A stretch of DNA of 64,000 nt from Streptomyces sp. NRRL S-455 (GTDB lineage Bacteria > Actinomycetota > Actinomycetes > Streptomycetales > Streptomycetaceae): assembly GCF_000717875.1 (NCBI RefSeq), contig NZ_JOCT01000005.1:62001-126000 (forward strand), written 5' to 3'. The position numbers and the translations under genes are program-made. The stretch's first letter is position 1; the number at the start of each line of letters is the position of its first letter. Under the pieces are notes generated by a model. That model worked only from the letters and a program-made list of their open reading frames with translations, ran no database searches and was not told the origin of the DNA. Shown here in pieces: positions 27,386-38,364 of this stretch.

Positions 27386-28326
27386 ATGCCCCGAACCGCG
27401 CGCTTTCCAGGCGCGAGCCCTTCCCCTACCCCACCGCCTGGACACCGGACTTCGACGCCCTCGAGATCCAGGCGGTGTTTCGCGTGGGAAAACCGCCCGT
27501 CCACGCGATGACTCATCCTCCCGGGCGACTTCAGCGACTGAGACTGCATCCGGGTCGGCTCCGACTACTACGGCATCACCAGCACGTTCGGGTACTCGCC
27601 CGGCATGTCGGGCGCCCTCCGCATCCACGCGGGGCGACTGGCTGTACCTCGACACGCCCGACGAGGGCTTCTCGGCGATCACGCAGAACGCCGTGCGGCA
27701 GCGCACCACCTGGGACGTCGACGGAGTCAGACGGTTCTCCTGCAGCCTCGTCGGAAACGTCTTTCCGTTCGGCGGCACCTACCAGCTCACCTGGGGCGGA
27801 CACCGCGGTGACCGGGTCGGTCTCTACACCTGCAACCCGAACGGCACCGGTTACGTCGACGTCGACTCGGTGCAGTACACCATCGCGCCCACCAGGGTCC
27901 ACACGTGCGTCAGCGTGCGCAACGGCAAGGTCGCCGACGTCTACCGTGCGTGGAACGCGGACGGCGCCGCCATCATCCAGTGGCCGACACCGGCGCGTCG
28001 AACCAGCAGTGGGCCTTCCAGTCCACGGGGGCGGCTATCACACCATCGCCTGTGTCCGCAGCGGCAAGGTGCTCTACGTGGCGGGGTCCTCGACGGCGGA
28101 CGGCGCGGCGGTCGTGCAGATGACCGCCGACGGCCGGACGAGCCAGCAGTGGCAGCCGCGCCCGCAGACCGGGGGCGAGTTCGTCCTGGTCAACCGCAAC
28201 AGCGGCAAGGTGCTCGACGTCAAGGGAGGCAGTACGGCCGACGGTGTCGCGCTGATCCAGTAGCGCGACGTCGGCAGTTCCAACCAGCGATGGACCTTCC
28301 ACCGCGTCACCGGCTCGGGCTCCTGA
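27386..28326 (+). pseudogene. Decayed GH43-type glycosidase with CBM13 lectin tail
   Basis: Fragments in three frames line up in order. The GH43 start DFSD-stop-DCIRVGSDYYGITSTF with a TGA at about 27540; a later segment GDWLYLDTPDEGFSAITQNA through GLYCNP-like VDVDSVQY (C-terminal sheet domain of GH43 xylosidase/arabinofuranosidases, 27640-27890); then a ricin-type CBM13 (VSVRNGKVADVYRAWNADGA, ACVRSGKVLYVAGSSTADGA, VNRNSGKVLDVKGGSTADGV) with another stop TAG at 28261. Most of the propeller is missing. The promoter and operator are still present and the GH127 gene follows 70 bp downstream, probably still using them. Confidence 0.75.
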
Positions 28327-28396
28327 GGTCGGAGGCGGAAGTCTCGCCGGGTGTCAACGACCAAGCACTCGCTCTCTCGTCATCGAAAGGTGCAAG

Positions 28397-30703
28397 ATGT
28401 CTTCCTTCGTCAGCAGACGGCGCCTGCTGCAAGTAGCCGGGGCCACGGTCGCCGCATCTGCCACGGGATCCTTCATGGGCGCATCTCCCGCGCAGGCGGC
28501 CGTTCCTCCCGCAAGGGCCGACATAGGGGTCTTGGCGCACCCCTTCGAATTCGGCCAGGTCCGGCTCACCGCAAGCCGGTGGCTGGACAACCAGAACCGA
28601 ACGCAGAACTATCTGCGGTTCGTCGATGTCGACCGGCTGCTGTACAACTTCCGCTCCAACCACCGGCTCTCCACCAACGGCGCCGCCGCCACCGGCGGCT
28701 GGGACGCACCGAACTTCCCCTTCCGCACCCACGTCCAAGGGCACTTCCTCACGGCCTGGGCACAGCTGTACGCCGTGACCGGGGACACCGTCTGCCGGGA
28801 CAAGGCCACCTACATGGTCGCGGAGCTGGCCAAATGCCAGGCCAACAACGGCGCCGCCGGTTTCAGCGCCGGGTACCTCTCCGGCTACCCCGAGTCCGAC
28901 TTCACCGCTCTCGAACAGCGGACCCTGAGCAACGGCAATGTGCCGTACTACACCATCCACAAGACCCTCGCCGGCCTGCTGGACGTATGGCGCCACATCG
29001 GCAGCACACAGGCCCGTGACGTGCTGCTCGCCCTGGCCGCATGGGTCGACTGGCGCACCGGCAGGCTGAGCAGCCAGCAGATGCAGGCCATGCTGCAGAC
29101 CGAGTTCGGCGGCATGAACACCGTGCTGACCGACCTCTACCAGCAGACAGGCGACGCGCGGTGGCTCACCGTCGCCCAGCGGTTCGACCACGCCGCGGTG
29201 TTCGACCCCCTGGCGTCCGGCCAGGACCGGCTCAGCGGACTGCACGCCAACACGCAGGTGCCCAAGTGGATCGGGGCCGCCCGGGAGTACAAGGCCACCG
29301 GCACGACCCGCTACCGGGACATCGCCACCAACGCCTGGAACTTCACCGTCAACGCGCACACCTACGCCATCGGCGGCAACAGCCAGGCGGAGCACTTTCG
29401 CGCCCCGAACGCCATCGCGGGCTACCTGAACAAGGACACCTGCGAAAGCTGCAACACCTTCAACATGCTCCTCCTCACCCGGGAACTGTTCGCGCTGGAC
29501 CCGAACCGGGTCGCGCTGTTCGACTACTACGAGCGGGCGTGGCTCAACCAGATGATCGGCCAGCAGAACCCGGCCGACGACCACGGCCACGTCACCTACT
29601 TCACCCCCCTCAATCCGGGCGGCCGCCGCGGTGTGGGCCCGGCGTGGGGCGGCGGCACCTGGAGCACCGACTACGGCACCTTCTGGTGCTGCCAGGGCAC
29701 AGGCCTGGAGATGCACACCAGGCTGATGGACTCCATCTACTTCCGCAGTGACACCACCCTGATCGTGAACCTGTTCGTGCCCTCGGTGCTCAACTGGTCG
29801 GAGCGCGGAATCACGGTCACCCAGACCACGACGTACCCCGTCAGCGACACCACGACCCTGCAGGTCACCGGCAACGTCAGCGGCACGTGGGCGATGCGCA
29901 TCCGCATCCCGAGCTGGACCGCCGGGGCCACGATCAGCGTCAACGGCACGCGGCAGAACATCACCACCACCCCCGGCAGCTACGCCACCCTGACCCGCTC
30001 CTGGACCTCCGGCGACACGGTCACCGTCCGTCTGCCCATGCGGGTCATCATGCGAGCGGCCAACGACAACCCGAACGTCACCGCGATCACCTACGGCCCG
30101 GTGGTCCTGTCCGGCAACTACGGTGACTCCTCGCTCAGCTCCCTCCCGACGCTGAACACGTCCTCGATCACACGGACCAGCAGCAGTTCGCTCGCCTTCA
30201 CCGCGACCGCCAACGGCTCCACCGTCAACCTGGGCCCGTTCCACGACGCGCACGGCCACAACTACACCGTCTACTGGAACACCAGCGGCACCGTCCGGCT
30301 CGCCAACGTGGGCAGCGGTCTCGTGCTGGGCATCCAGAACATGTCCACGGCCGACGGTGGCCGCGCTCTGCAGTGGAACGACTCGGGCACCGCCGACCAC
30401 GACTGGCACATGATCGCCGACGGAAACGCGGTCCGCTTCCGCAACGCCCACAGCGGCAAGGTGCTCGGCGTCTCGAACATGTCGACGGCAGACGGCGCGA
30501 CCGTCCTGCAATGGTCGGACAACGGCACCGCCGACCACCGATGGACGCTGCTCGACCAGGGAGACGGAACCTACAAGATCCGCAACGAGAACAGCGGCAA
30601 GTTGCTCGCCATCGCGAACAACTCCACCGCTGTGGGTGCGTTCGCAGTCCAGGACTCGGACGACGGCACTGCCGACAACCGGTGGCGCATCGTGAGGAAC
30701 TAG
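28397..30703 (+). CDS. Secreted GH127-family beta-L-arabinofuranosidase with ricin-type lectin domain
   Basis: A 768-residue Tat-exported enzyme (SRRRLLQVAG signal). Residues 40-610 form the (alpha/alpha)6 barrel and beta domains of GH127/GH146 (old DUF1680). The zinc-cysteine active site is visible: Glu350 and Cys352 in DTCESCNTF, Cys431-Cys432 in FWCCQGTGLEM (nucleophile region), and acid/base candidate Glu332 in QAEHF. These match the Glu-Cys-Cys-Cys site of the bifidobacterial enzyme HypBA1. Residues 630-768 hold a ricin-like trefoil with three LANVGSGLVLGI/FRNAHSGKVLGV repeats. It would release L-arabinofuranose from beta-linked arabino-oligosaccharides such as those on extensin-type glycans. 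No own operator was found upstream; it may be read from the promoter at 27261. Confidence 0.88.
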   Translation: MSSFVSRRRLLQVAGATVAASATGSFMGASPAQAAVPPARADIGVLAHPFEFGQVRLTASRWLDNQNRTQNYLRFVDVDRLLYNFRSNHRLSTNGAAATGGWDAPNFPFRTHVQGHFLTAWAQLYAVTGDTVCRDKATYMVAELAKCQANNGAAGFSAGYLSGYPESDFTALEQRTLSNGNVPYYTIHKTLAGLLDVWRHIGSTQARDVLLALAAWVDWRTGRLSSQQMQAMLQTEFGGMNTVLTDLYQQTGDARWLTVAQRFDHAAVFDPLASGQDRLSGLHANTQVPKWIGAAREYKATGTTRYRDIATNAWNFTVNAHTYAIGGNSQAEHFRAPNAIAGYLNKDTCESCNTFNMLLLTRELFALDPNRVALFDYYERAWLNQMIGQQNPADDHGHVTYFTPLNPGGRRGVGPAWGGGTWSTDYGTFWCCQGTGLEMHTRLMDSIYFRSDTTLIVNLFVPSVLNWSERGITVTQTTTYPVSDTTTLQVTGNVSGTWAMRIRIPSWTAGATISVNGTRQNITTTPGSYATLTRSWTSGDTVTVRLPMRVIMRAANDNPNVTAITYGPVVLSGNYGDSSLSSLPTLNTSSITRTSSSSLAFTATANGSTVNLGPFHDAHGHNYTVYWNTSGTVRLANVGSGLVLGIQNMSTADGGRALQWNDSGTADHDWHMIADGNAVRFRNAHSGKVLGVSNMSTADGATVLQWSDNGTADHRWTLLDQGDGTYKIRNENSGKLLAIANNSTAVGAFAVQDSDDGTADNRWRIVRN

Positions 30704-32284
<1,581 letters not shown>

Positions 32285-32326
32285 CCCGCGCGCACATGAT
32301 CACCAGCTCGTGACCTTGCCCCTTGA

Positions 32327-32357
32327 GGGAGGCGAAGCAGCTTCCGCTTTGCCTCCC
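32327..32357 (+). terminator. Stem-loop between GH62 and GH27 genes
   Basis: Arms 32327-32338 and 32346-32357 (GGGAGGCGAAGC / GCTTTGCCTCCC) pair over 12 bp with one mismatch. It lies between the GH62 stop and the GH27 start and may attenuate readthrough. The AAGGAC before the GH27 ATG follows it. Confidence 0.55.
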
Positions 32358-32371
32358 GGGAAGGACATACC

Positions 32372-34018
32372 ATGGTTCCCCTGCACAGACGACTGCTGCG
32401 TCTCCTCACGGCCACCGCACTGACGCTCACCGCCACCGTCACCGCCTCCGTCGGCACGACCGCCGAGGCCGCACCGGGCAGCCCCGCGCTCACCCCGCCG
32501 CTGGGGTGGAACAGCTGGAACAGCTTCGGGTGCGGGATCACCGAGGAGCAGGTCCGTCAGGCCGCCGACGCGATGGTGTCCTCGGGTATGCGCGACGCCG
32601 GCTACCGGTACGTGGTGGTCGACGACTGCTGGTTCGACCCGCAGCGCGACGCGGCCGGCAACCTGCGGGCCAACCCAACCAAGTTCCCCAGCGGCATGAA
32701 GGCGCTCGGTGACTACATCCACAGCAAGGGCCTGAAGTTCGGCATCTACCAGGCCCCCAACGAGAAAACGTGCGCCCAGGGCGTGGGCACCTACCCCGGC
32801 TCCACGGGCAGCAAGGGACACGAGGCCCAGGACGCCACCACGTTCGCCTCCTGGGGCGTGGACTACCTCAAGTACGACTGGTGCTCCGGCAGCGGCACCC
32901 TCAGCGAGCAGATCGCACAGTTCACCATCATGCGCGACGCCCTGCGCGCCACCGGCCGTCCGATCGTCTACAGCATCAACCCCAACAGCTTCCACTCCCC
33001 CACCGGCGACAAGTACAACTGGGGCGAGGTCGCCGACCTGTGGCGGACGACCGAGGACCTGCTCGACATCTGGCAGAACAACAACACCAACAGCTACCCG
33101 ATGGGCGTCGGCAACGTCCTCGACGTCACCGCCCCGCTCGCCGCGCAGTCGGGTCCCGGACACTGGAACGACCCCGACATGCTGGTCGTCGGCCGCCCCG
33201 GCCTGTCCCTGACCGAGTCCCGCTCCCACTTCGCCCTGTGGGCACTCATGAGTGCCCCGCTCATGGCCGGCAACGACATCCGCACCATGTCCGCCGACGT
33301 GAGCGCCATCCTGCGCAACCCGCGTTTGCTCGGGGTCAACCAGGACCCGCTGGGCGCGGGCGGACGCCGGGTCCGCGACGACGGCGACACCGAGGTGTTC
33401 GCCAAGCCCCTGTCCGACGGCTCCGTCGCGGTCGGCCTGTTCAACCGAGGCGGCAACACCGCGACCGTCACCACCACGGCCGCACAAGTCGGCCTGTCCG
33501 GAAGCTCGTTCACCCTCACCGACCTGTGGACCGGCGGCACGTCGACCACCTCCGGGCAGATCTCGGCCAGCGTCCCCGCGCACGGTGTCGCCGTGTTCAA
33601 GGTGACCGGCGGCAGCCCCCTGGCCTCCACCACCGCACGCCTGCGCGGTACCGGGTCCGGCCGCTGCCTGGACGTGGACGGTGCCGCCACGGCGGCCGGG
33701 ACCAAGACGCTGATCTGGGACTGCCACACGGCCGCCAACCAGCTGTGGACCACCTGGGCCGGCGGCGAGATCCGCGTCTACGGCGACAAGTGCCTGGACG
33801 CCTCCAACCAGGGCACCACCAATGGCACGCCGGTCATCATCTGGCCCTGCAACGGCCAGAACAACCAGAAGTGGACCGTCGGTTCCGACGGGTCGATCCG
33901 CAACGTCCATGCCGGGCTGTGCCTCGACGTCAACGGGGCCGGGACCGCCAACGGGACCCCGGTCGTCCTGTGGACCTGCAACGGCCAGAACAATCAGAAG
34001 TGGACTGCGCTCCCGTAA
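32372..34018 (+). CDS. Secreted GH27 alpha-galactosidase or beta-L-arabinopyranosidase with C-terminal CBM13
   Basis: A 548-residue enzyme: signal peptide to about 34, (beta/alpha)8 domain starting PPLGWNSWNSFGCGI, a beta-sandwich, then a full CBM13 trefoil (residues 425-548; three CLDV / NQKW repeats). Nucleophile Asp169 in DYLKYDWCSG, acid/base Asp229 in LWRTTEDLLD, and substrate residues Asp84-Asp85 in VVVDDCW. The loop that reads YSDAG in typical alpha-galactosidases is YQAPN here (126-130), so specificity may be shifted; Streptomyces GH27 members include a beta-L-arabinopyranosidase that shows the same architecture. Both activities suit arabinogalactan breakdown. The start is an ATG with AAGGAC 6 bp ahead. 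Confidence 0.9.
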   Translation: MVPLHRRLLRLLTATALTLTATVTASVGTTAEAAPGSPALTPPLGWNSWNSFGCGITEEQVRQAADAMVSSGMRDAGYRYVVVDDCWFDPQRDAAGNLRANPTKFPSGMKALGDYIHSKGLKFGIYQAPNEKTCAQGVGTYPGSTGSKGHEAQDATTFASWGVDYLKYDWCSGSGTLSEQIAQFTIMRDALRATGRPIVYSINPNSFHSPTGDKYNWGEVADLWRTTEDLLDIWQNNNTNSYPMGVGNVLDVTAPLAAQSGPGHWNDPDMLVVGRPGLSLTESRSHFALWALMSAPLMAGNDIRTMSADVSAILRNPRLLGVNQDPLGAGGRRVRDDGDTEVFAKPLSDGSVAVGLFNRGGNTATVTTTAAQVGLSGSSFTLTDLWTGGTSTTSGQISASVPAHGVAVFKVTGGSPLASTTARLRGTGSGRCLDVDGAATAAGTKTLIWDCHTAANQLWTTWAGGEIRVYGDKCLDASNQGTTNGTPVIIWPCNGQNNQKWTVGSDGSIRNVHAGLCLDVNGAGTANGTPVVLWTCNGQNNQKWTALP

Positions 34019-34041
34019 CAGGCAGACGTCCGGGCGGAAGA

Positions 34042-34082
34042 GGGCAGTCCCACGACAGCTGATCAGGCTGCGGGGACTGCCC
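34042..34082 (+). terminator. Stem-loop terminator after the GH27 gene
   Basis: Arms 34042-34051 (GGGCAGTCCC) and 34073-34082 (GGGACTGCCC) are perfect inverted repeats, 23 bp after the GH27 stop. They close the GH62-GH27 unit. Confidence 0.7.
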
Positions 34083-34156
34083 CTCCTGCACCGGGACCGG
34101 GACTTTGAGCGCGAACGGCAGACCGTGGAGGAAGCGGGCATCTCCACGGTCTGCAC

Positions 34157-34500
34157 TACGACCTCCAGCAACCTGCCGCTGCCCACACCCTTGATCTCGT
34201 AGTTGCCATCGCCGCCGGGGTCGGTGCAGGTCGGTAGACGGTGCCGTCGTCGGCAGCGTGGTGGAGCCCAGGGTCGGCTTGGCCGTCCGGCCTCCGATCC
34301 TGACGCCGCCCACGTTGGCGTACCCGCCGGTGGCCGCGTTGGCCCGGATCCGTACGAACCCCACGCTACGGGCGGGCCATTCGGCCACCTTGGTGGCGCG
34401 GTGGCCACCGGGTGGGCGGCCGGCCGACGTGAACTTCGTTGAGCGGGGCTTCGGCAGTCGGGGCGCGCTGGGCGTCAGCCAGTCCAGGCCTGCTCCGGTG
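34157..34500 (-). pseudogene. Degraded minus-strand remnant ending in a ricin-type lectin repeat
   Basis: Within the 792-bp gap 34083-34874 the minus strand carries coding-like scraps in two frames: VGFVRIRANAATGGYANVGG at 34290-34400, then TDPGGDGNYEIKGVGSGRLL at 34157-34230, which resembles the first strand of a CBM13/ricin repeat. No start and no intact domain remain. It is presumably the relic of another secreted glycosidase. The rest of the gap, 34501-34874, holds promoter and operator copy D. Confidence 0.35.
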
Positions 34501-34603
34501 GAACGCCATGCTGACCAACTGCGACACCTTTTCAGGTCCCACGGGCTACTGCTGCCGGAGGTATTGACGCATCCCGCTCCTCGCACTTAGCGTCTGCCCG
34601 ACT

Positions 34604-34631
34604 TTACGAACGTCGTTCGATTTATCGGACA
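34604..34631 (+). promoter_or_regulatory. Shared 28-bp operator, copy D, upstream of the exo-arabinosidase gene
   Basis: Reads TTACGAACGTCGTTCGAT, then TTATCGGACA. Candidate promoter: -35 TTGACG at 34564-34569, -10 TAGCGT at 34588-34593, 18 bp apart, so the motif begins about five bases after the predicted start. The gene begins 243 bp later, leaving an unusually long leader in which I see no recognisable riboswitch. Confidence 0.7.
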
Positions 34632-34874
34632 ACTCACCTCGGTGGACAGGGAGTCGACTACGGAGGCTCCACCTCCCCGGCAGTGGAGACCGAGACCCCG
34701 CTCGCATCGACAACCGCTCGGTCGGCCCCCGGCACCCCGACCGCCCCACTCGGGTGACAGGCGTGCCGTCACCACTGTGAAGGACACCGCACCTGGGAGA
34801 CATGCGTCACCCGGAATCAGTCGGCCCCTTCCGCGTGCCCGGTGGTGGCCTTAGCAGAACGACAGGAGACATAC

Positions 34875-36305
34875 ATGTCCGCGCTTCGCGCCCGGTTGTC
34901 GGCGATACTGCTCGCCGCGTGCCTGCTCTTCACAGGCCAAGCCTTGCTCACCCCGGACCGGGCGGCCGCCGCCGACCCGGGCTACCTGATGACGCACTTC
35001 ATCGGGGAGGGGTCGAACGGTCAGCAGATCTACTTCTCGTACAGCACGGACGGCCTGAACTGGACTGAGCTCAACGCCGGCGGAACTGCCCTTCGCTCCA
35101 CGATCGGCACGAAGGGAGTGCGCGACCCCGCACTGGTGAGATCCCCGAACGGTGACAAGTACTGGATCATCGCGACGGACTTGTGCATCAGCTGCGGGCA
35201 GAACTGGGAGGCCGCCGTGTACAACGGCAGCCGCAACCTCGTGGTGTGGGAGTCGACGGACCTGATCACCTGGTCGGAGCCGTGGCTGCTCGACGTCGCC
35301 GGCGCGATCCCCGACGGACGCAACGCCTGGGCGCCGGAAGCGATCTGGGACCCGGCCTCCAACGACTACGTCCTGTACTGGGCGACGAACAAGCCGGTCG
35401 ACGGCGTAAAGAAGCACCGCATCTACTACGCCCACACCAGCGACTTCCGTTCCATCACCACCCCGCAGATCTACATCGAGCGCCCCGGCACCCAGGAGAT
35501 CATCGACACCCAGATCGTCGAGATGCCGGCCGGCGTCGGCAACTACCGCTATGTGCGGGCCTCCGGCGACGGGCAGATCACCCTCGAAGGCAGCAACTCG
35601 ATCCTCGGAACCTGGACCAACCTCGGCAACCTCTCCGGCATCGGCCTGACCGGTGCCCAGGTCGAGGGCCCGATGTGGATGAAGTTCCGCGACCGCAACG
35701 AGTGGGCGCTCTACCTCGACCAGTACTCCTCCGGACGCGGGTACATGCCGGTCACGACGACCAACCCCTCCGCCCCCGGCACCTACCGGATTCCGGCGTC
35801 GGGAACCTACTCCATGGGCGTCACGAAGAAGCGCCACGGCTCGATCCTGAACCTCACGGCCGCCGAGGAGTCCCGCGTGCTCGCACGCTGGAGCGACATC
35901 CCGGCCAACCGGCTCCAGTCGTACAACTTCCAGGACCGGTACGTGCGGCACGCCAACTTCGACGTGCGCATCGACCAGAACATCACCGGCCCTGACGCCC
36001 AGTTCCGGCTGCGGCCCGGCCTGGCGGGCACCGGCACCGTCTCCTTCGAATCGGTGAACTACCGCGGGTACTTCCTGCGGCACGCCGGATACGACTTCCA
36101 GCTGGTCCGCAACGACGGCACCGCCCAGTTCGCTGCGGACGCCACCTTCCGGCAGGTCGCGGGGCTCGCCGACGCGAGCTGGTCGTCCTTCCAGTCGTAC
36201 AACCACCCCGACCGTTATATCCGCCACTACGCCTACCAACTCCGCCTCGACCCGATCACCACCGCGGCAGGACGCGGCGACGCCACCTTCCGCATGACGA
36301 ACTGA
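34875..36305 (+). CDS. Secreted GH43 exo-alpha-1,5-L-arabinofuranosidase-like enzyme with CBM42
   Basis: A 476-residue enzyme: signal peptide to about 34, GH43 propeller (36-330) and a CBM42/AbfB trefoil (345-476; SYNFQDRYVRHANFDVRI, NYRGYFLRHAGYDFQLV, SYNHPDRYIRHYAYQLRL). Propeller landmarks include KGVRDPALVRSPNGDKYWII, RNAWAPEAIWDPASNDYVLY and TGAQVEGPMWMKFRD, the acid-Glu blade. The layout matches S. avermitilis Araf43A-type enzymes that trim linear arabinan from the non-reducing end. The start is an ATG at 34875 with AGGAG 7 bp upstream. The enzyme has its own promoter with operator copy D and is followed by a terminator. Confidence 0.88.
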   Translation: MSALRARLSAILLAACLLFTGQALLTPDRAAAADPGYLMTHFIGEGSNGQQIYFSYSTDGLNWTELNAGGTALRSTIGTKGVRDPALVRSPNGDKYWIIATDLCISCGQNWEAAVYNGSRNLVVWESTDLITWSEPWLLDVAGAIPDGRNAWAPEAIWDPASNDYVLYWATNKPVDGVKKHRIYYAHTSDFRSITTPQIYIERPGTQEIIDTQIVEMPAGVGNYRYVRASGDGQITLEGSNSILGTWTNLGNLSGIGLTGAQVEGPMWMKFRDRNEWALYLDQYSSGRGYMPVTTTNPSAPGTYRIPASGTYSMGVTKKRHGSILNLTAAEESRVLARWSDIPANRLQSYNFQDRYVRHANFDVRIDQNITGPDAQFRLRPGLAGTGTVSFESVNYRGYFLRHAGYDFQLVRNDGTAQFAADATFRQVAGLADASWSSFQSYNHPDRYIRHYAYQLRLDPITTAAGRGDATFRMTN

Positions 36306-36323
36306 CCCGCACCGAAAGCGACG

Positions 36324-36360
36324 CCGGCGCCTTGGCGAGAGCGCCGGCATCCCCTTTTCC
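36324..36360 (+). terminator. Intrinsic terminator after the exo-arabinosidase gene
   Basis: Arms 36324-36331 (GCCGGCGC) and 36342-36349 (GCGCCGGC) form a perfect 8-bp stem followed by CCCCTTTTCC, one of the few T-containing terminators in the window. The rest of the 350-bp gap to 36655 holds operator copy E and its promoter. Confidence 0.8.
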
Positions 36361-36569
36361 AGTGATCTACTGCCGAGTGGCCATCGCTGAAGTACTTGCA
36401 GAACCTGCCCTATGAGGGCCGTCATCAGTGACAAGACGGCCAACGACTGCCTGCATCACGCCGTCGTCATCTCCGCCACCCGCACAGGTGAACTGCGGCG
36501 GGACCGTTCCGGATACTTGTGTGACAAGTGTTGACGAAGAAAGGTGCAGAACTTACCTTCTGGCCGAAC

Positions 36570-36597
36570 TTACGAACGATGTTCGATATATCGACCT
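36570..36597 (+). promoter_or_regulatory. Shared 28-bp operator, copy E, upstream of the last GH43 gene
   Basis: Reads TTACGAACGATGTTCGAT, then ATATCGACCT. Candidate promoter: -35 TTGACG at 36531-36536, -10 TACCTT at 36554-36559, 17 bp apart; the motif starts about five bases after the predicted start and 58 bp before the GTG start of the gene. Together with copy D this gives the strongest pair in the set (20 or more of 28 identical). Confidence 0.72.
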
Positions 36598-36655
36598 GCG
36601 TGAAGAGGCGTCCGCCGTACACCAGCACCAACACCAGCACCAGAGGGAGTACTCA

Positions 36656-38116
36656 GTGAGACCTGCGCTCCGCCGTCGAACGGTCCTCGGCATGATCGCC
36701 GGCTCGGCCGCCGCCACCGTCACCGGCGTCTCGACCGGTACCGCCCACGCCGCCGTGCCCACCTCCCCCGGTGTGACGTACACGAACACCATCGCCGAGC
36801 AGCGGGCCGACCCGCACATCTTCAAGCACACCGACGGTCTCTACTACTTCACCGCCACCGTCCCGGCGTACGACCGCATCGTGCTCCGCCGCGCCACCAC
36901 GATCCAGGGACTCACCTCGGCCGCCGAGACGACCATCTGGACGAAGCACGCCACCGGTGAGATGGGCGCCCACATCTGGGCTCCGGAGATCCACTTCATC
37001 GACGGCAAGTGGTACATCTACTTCGCCGCCGGCGCCGCCAACGACATCTGGCGGATCCGGCCCTACGTCCTGGAATGCACGGCCGCGAACCCGATCACCG
37101 GCACCTGGACGGAGAAGGGCCGTATCGCCCTGCCGCTGGACACCTTCTCCCTGGACGCGACGACCTTCGTCGTCAACGGCACCCGCTACCTCGCCTGGGC
37201 GCAGAACGACCCGGCCGTCGGCCGCGGCACCAACATCTACGTGGCGCGGATGTCCAGCCCGTGGACCATCACCGGCACACCGGTCATGATCAGCCGGCCG
37301 ACCGCCTCGTGGGAGACCGCCGGAGGGGAGACGGTCAACGAGGGCCCGGCCGTGATCCAGCGGGGCGGCAAGGTCTTCATGACCTTCTCGGCCAGTGCCA
37401 CCGACGCCAACTACTGCATGGGCATGCTGACCGCGTCCGCCTCGGCCGACCTGCTCAGCGCCTCGTCGTGGGCCAAGAGCGCCGGCCCGGTCTTCGCCAG
37501 CTTCGCCGCCACCAGCCAGTACGGTCCCGGGCACAACCAGTTCACGGTCTCCGAGGACGGCAAGTCGGACATCCTCGTCTACCACGACCGCAGTTACAGG
37601 GACATCAGCGGTTCCCCGCTCAACGACCCCAACCGCCGCACCCGCGTGCAGAAGATCTACTGGAAGGCCGACGGCACGCCCGACTTCGGCATCCCGGTCG
37701 CCGACGGCCTCACCCCGATCCGGCTCTCCTCCTACAACTTCCCCGACCGGTTCATCCGGCACTGGGAGTACCGCGCCAAGATCGAGCCGAACGTCTCCCC
37801 GCTGGCCGACTCGCAGTTCCGTGTGGTCACCGGTCTCGCCGGCACAGGCACCGTCTCCCTGGAGTCGGCGAACTTCCCCGGCTACTTCCTGCGTCACAAG
37901 AACTCCGAGGTGTGGGTGGACAAGAACGACGGGACGGCGCAGTTCGCGTCCGACGCCTCCTACACCGCCCGGGCCGGCCTCGCGGACTCCGCCGGAGTCT
38001 CGTACGAGTCGTACAACCTCCCGGGCCGTTACATCCGCCACTACAACTACCTGCTGTACGTCCAGGCTCTCAGCACGACGACCGACCGGGCCGACGCCAC
38101 CTTCTACGCCCAGTGA
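36656..38116 (+). CDS. Secreted GH43 alpha-L-arabinofuranosidase-like enzyme with CBM42
   Basis: A 486-residue Tat-type exported enzyme (LRRRTVLGMIAGS) with a GH43 propeller (about 40-345) and CBM42/AbfB trefoil (about 355-486; SYNFPDRFIRHWEYRAKI, NFPGYFLRHKNSEVWV, SYNLPGRYIRHYNYLLYV). Catalytic landmarks: RADPHIFKHTDGLYYFTAT (base), DTFSLDATTFVVNGTRYLAW (pKa Asp), TVNEGPAVIQRGGKVFMTFS (acid Glu). The start is the GTG at 36656, with AGGGAG 7 bp ahead and a proper Tat signal; an in-frame ATG at 36428 is too far upstream and precedes the promoter. It is the rightmost member of the operator set, followed by decayed genes on the other strand. Confidence 0.88.
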   Translation: MRPALRRRTVLGMIAGSAAATVTGVSTGTAHAAVPTSPGVTYTNTIAEQRADPHIFKHTDGLYYFTATVPAYDRIVLRRATTIQGLTSAAETTIWTKHATGEMGAHIWAPEIHFIDGKWYIYFAAGAANDIWRIRPYVLECTAANPITGTWTEKGRIALPLDTFSLDATTFVVNGTRYLAWAQNDPAVGRGTNIYVARMSSPWTITGTPVMISRPTASWETAGGETVNEGPAVIQRGGKVFMTFSASATDANYCMGMLTASASADLLSASSWAKSAGPVFASFAATSQYGPGHNQFTVSEDGKSDILVYHDRSYRDISGSPLNDPNRRTRVQKIYWKADGTPDFGIPVADGLTPIRLSSYNFPDRFIRHWEYRAKIEPNVSPLADSQFRVVTGLAGTGTVSLESANFPGYFLRHKNSEVWVDKNDGTAQFASDASYTARAGLADSAGVSYESYNLPGRYIRHYNYLLYVQALSTTTDRADATFYAQ

Positions 38117-38137
38117 GCAGTCAGCGACCGCCCGTCA

Positions 38138-38329
38138 CTCCCGCTCTGTCGTCCGGACGGGGAGAGGCTCGGCCGAGCGCAGGTACCGCAGGCCGGCTTC
38201 CCAGGCCGCGTCCACGGCGGCTGGCGCGTCGTCGGCCGGGGTGACGCGGTAGAGGTTGCCAAGCACGGACGCCCCGAAGCCCAGCTCGGTGAGGGCGACG
38301 GACGTGTTCTGGATCTTCCGCTGGTGCAA
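38138..38329 (-). pseudogene. N-terminal fragment of an aldo/keto reductase
   Basis: The minus strand encodes about 64 residues opening with VALTELGFGASVLGNLYRVT then PADDAPAAVDAAWEAGLRYL, the N-terminal segment of L-fucose-dehydrogenase/D-threo-aldose-type aldo/keto reductases. Where FDTAPHYG should follow, the frame runs into SAEPLPVRTTERE and stops. Catalytic residues are absent. It ends 21 bp past the convergent GH43 stop. Confidence 0.7.
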
Positions 38330-38364
38330 GGCGTGCTCCTGGGATACGGGGGTGGTGGCACCGG

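Noticed and set aside
32300..34408. Minus-strand 702-codon frame opposite GH27
   Set aside because: Shadow frame; only its first part (34157-34230) overlaps a plausible lectin remnant, which is reported separately.
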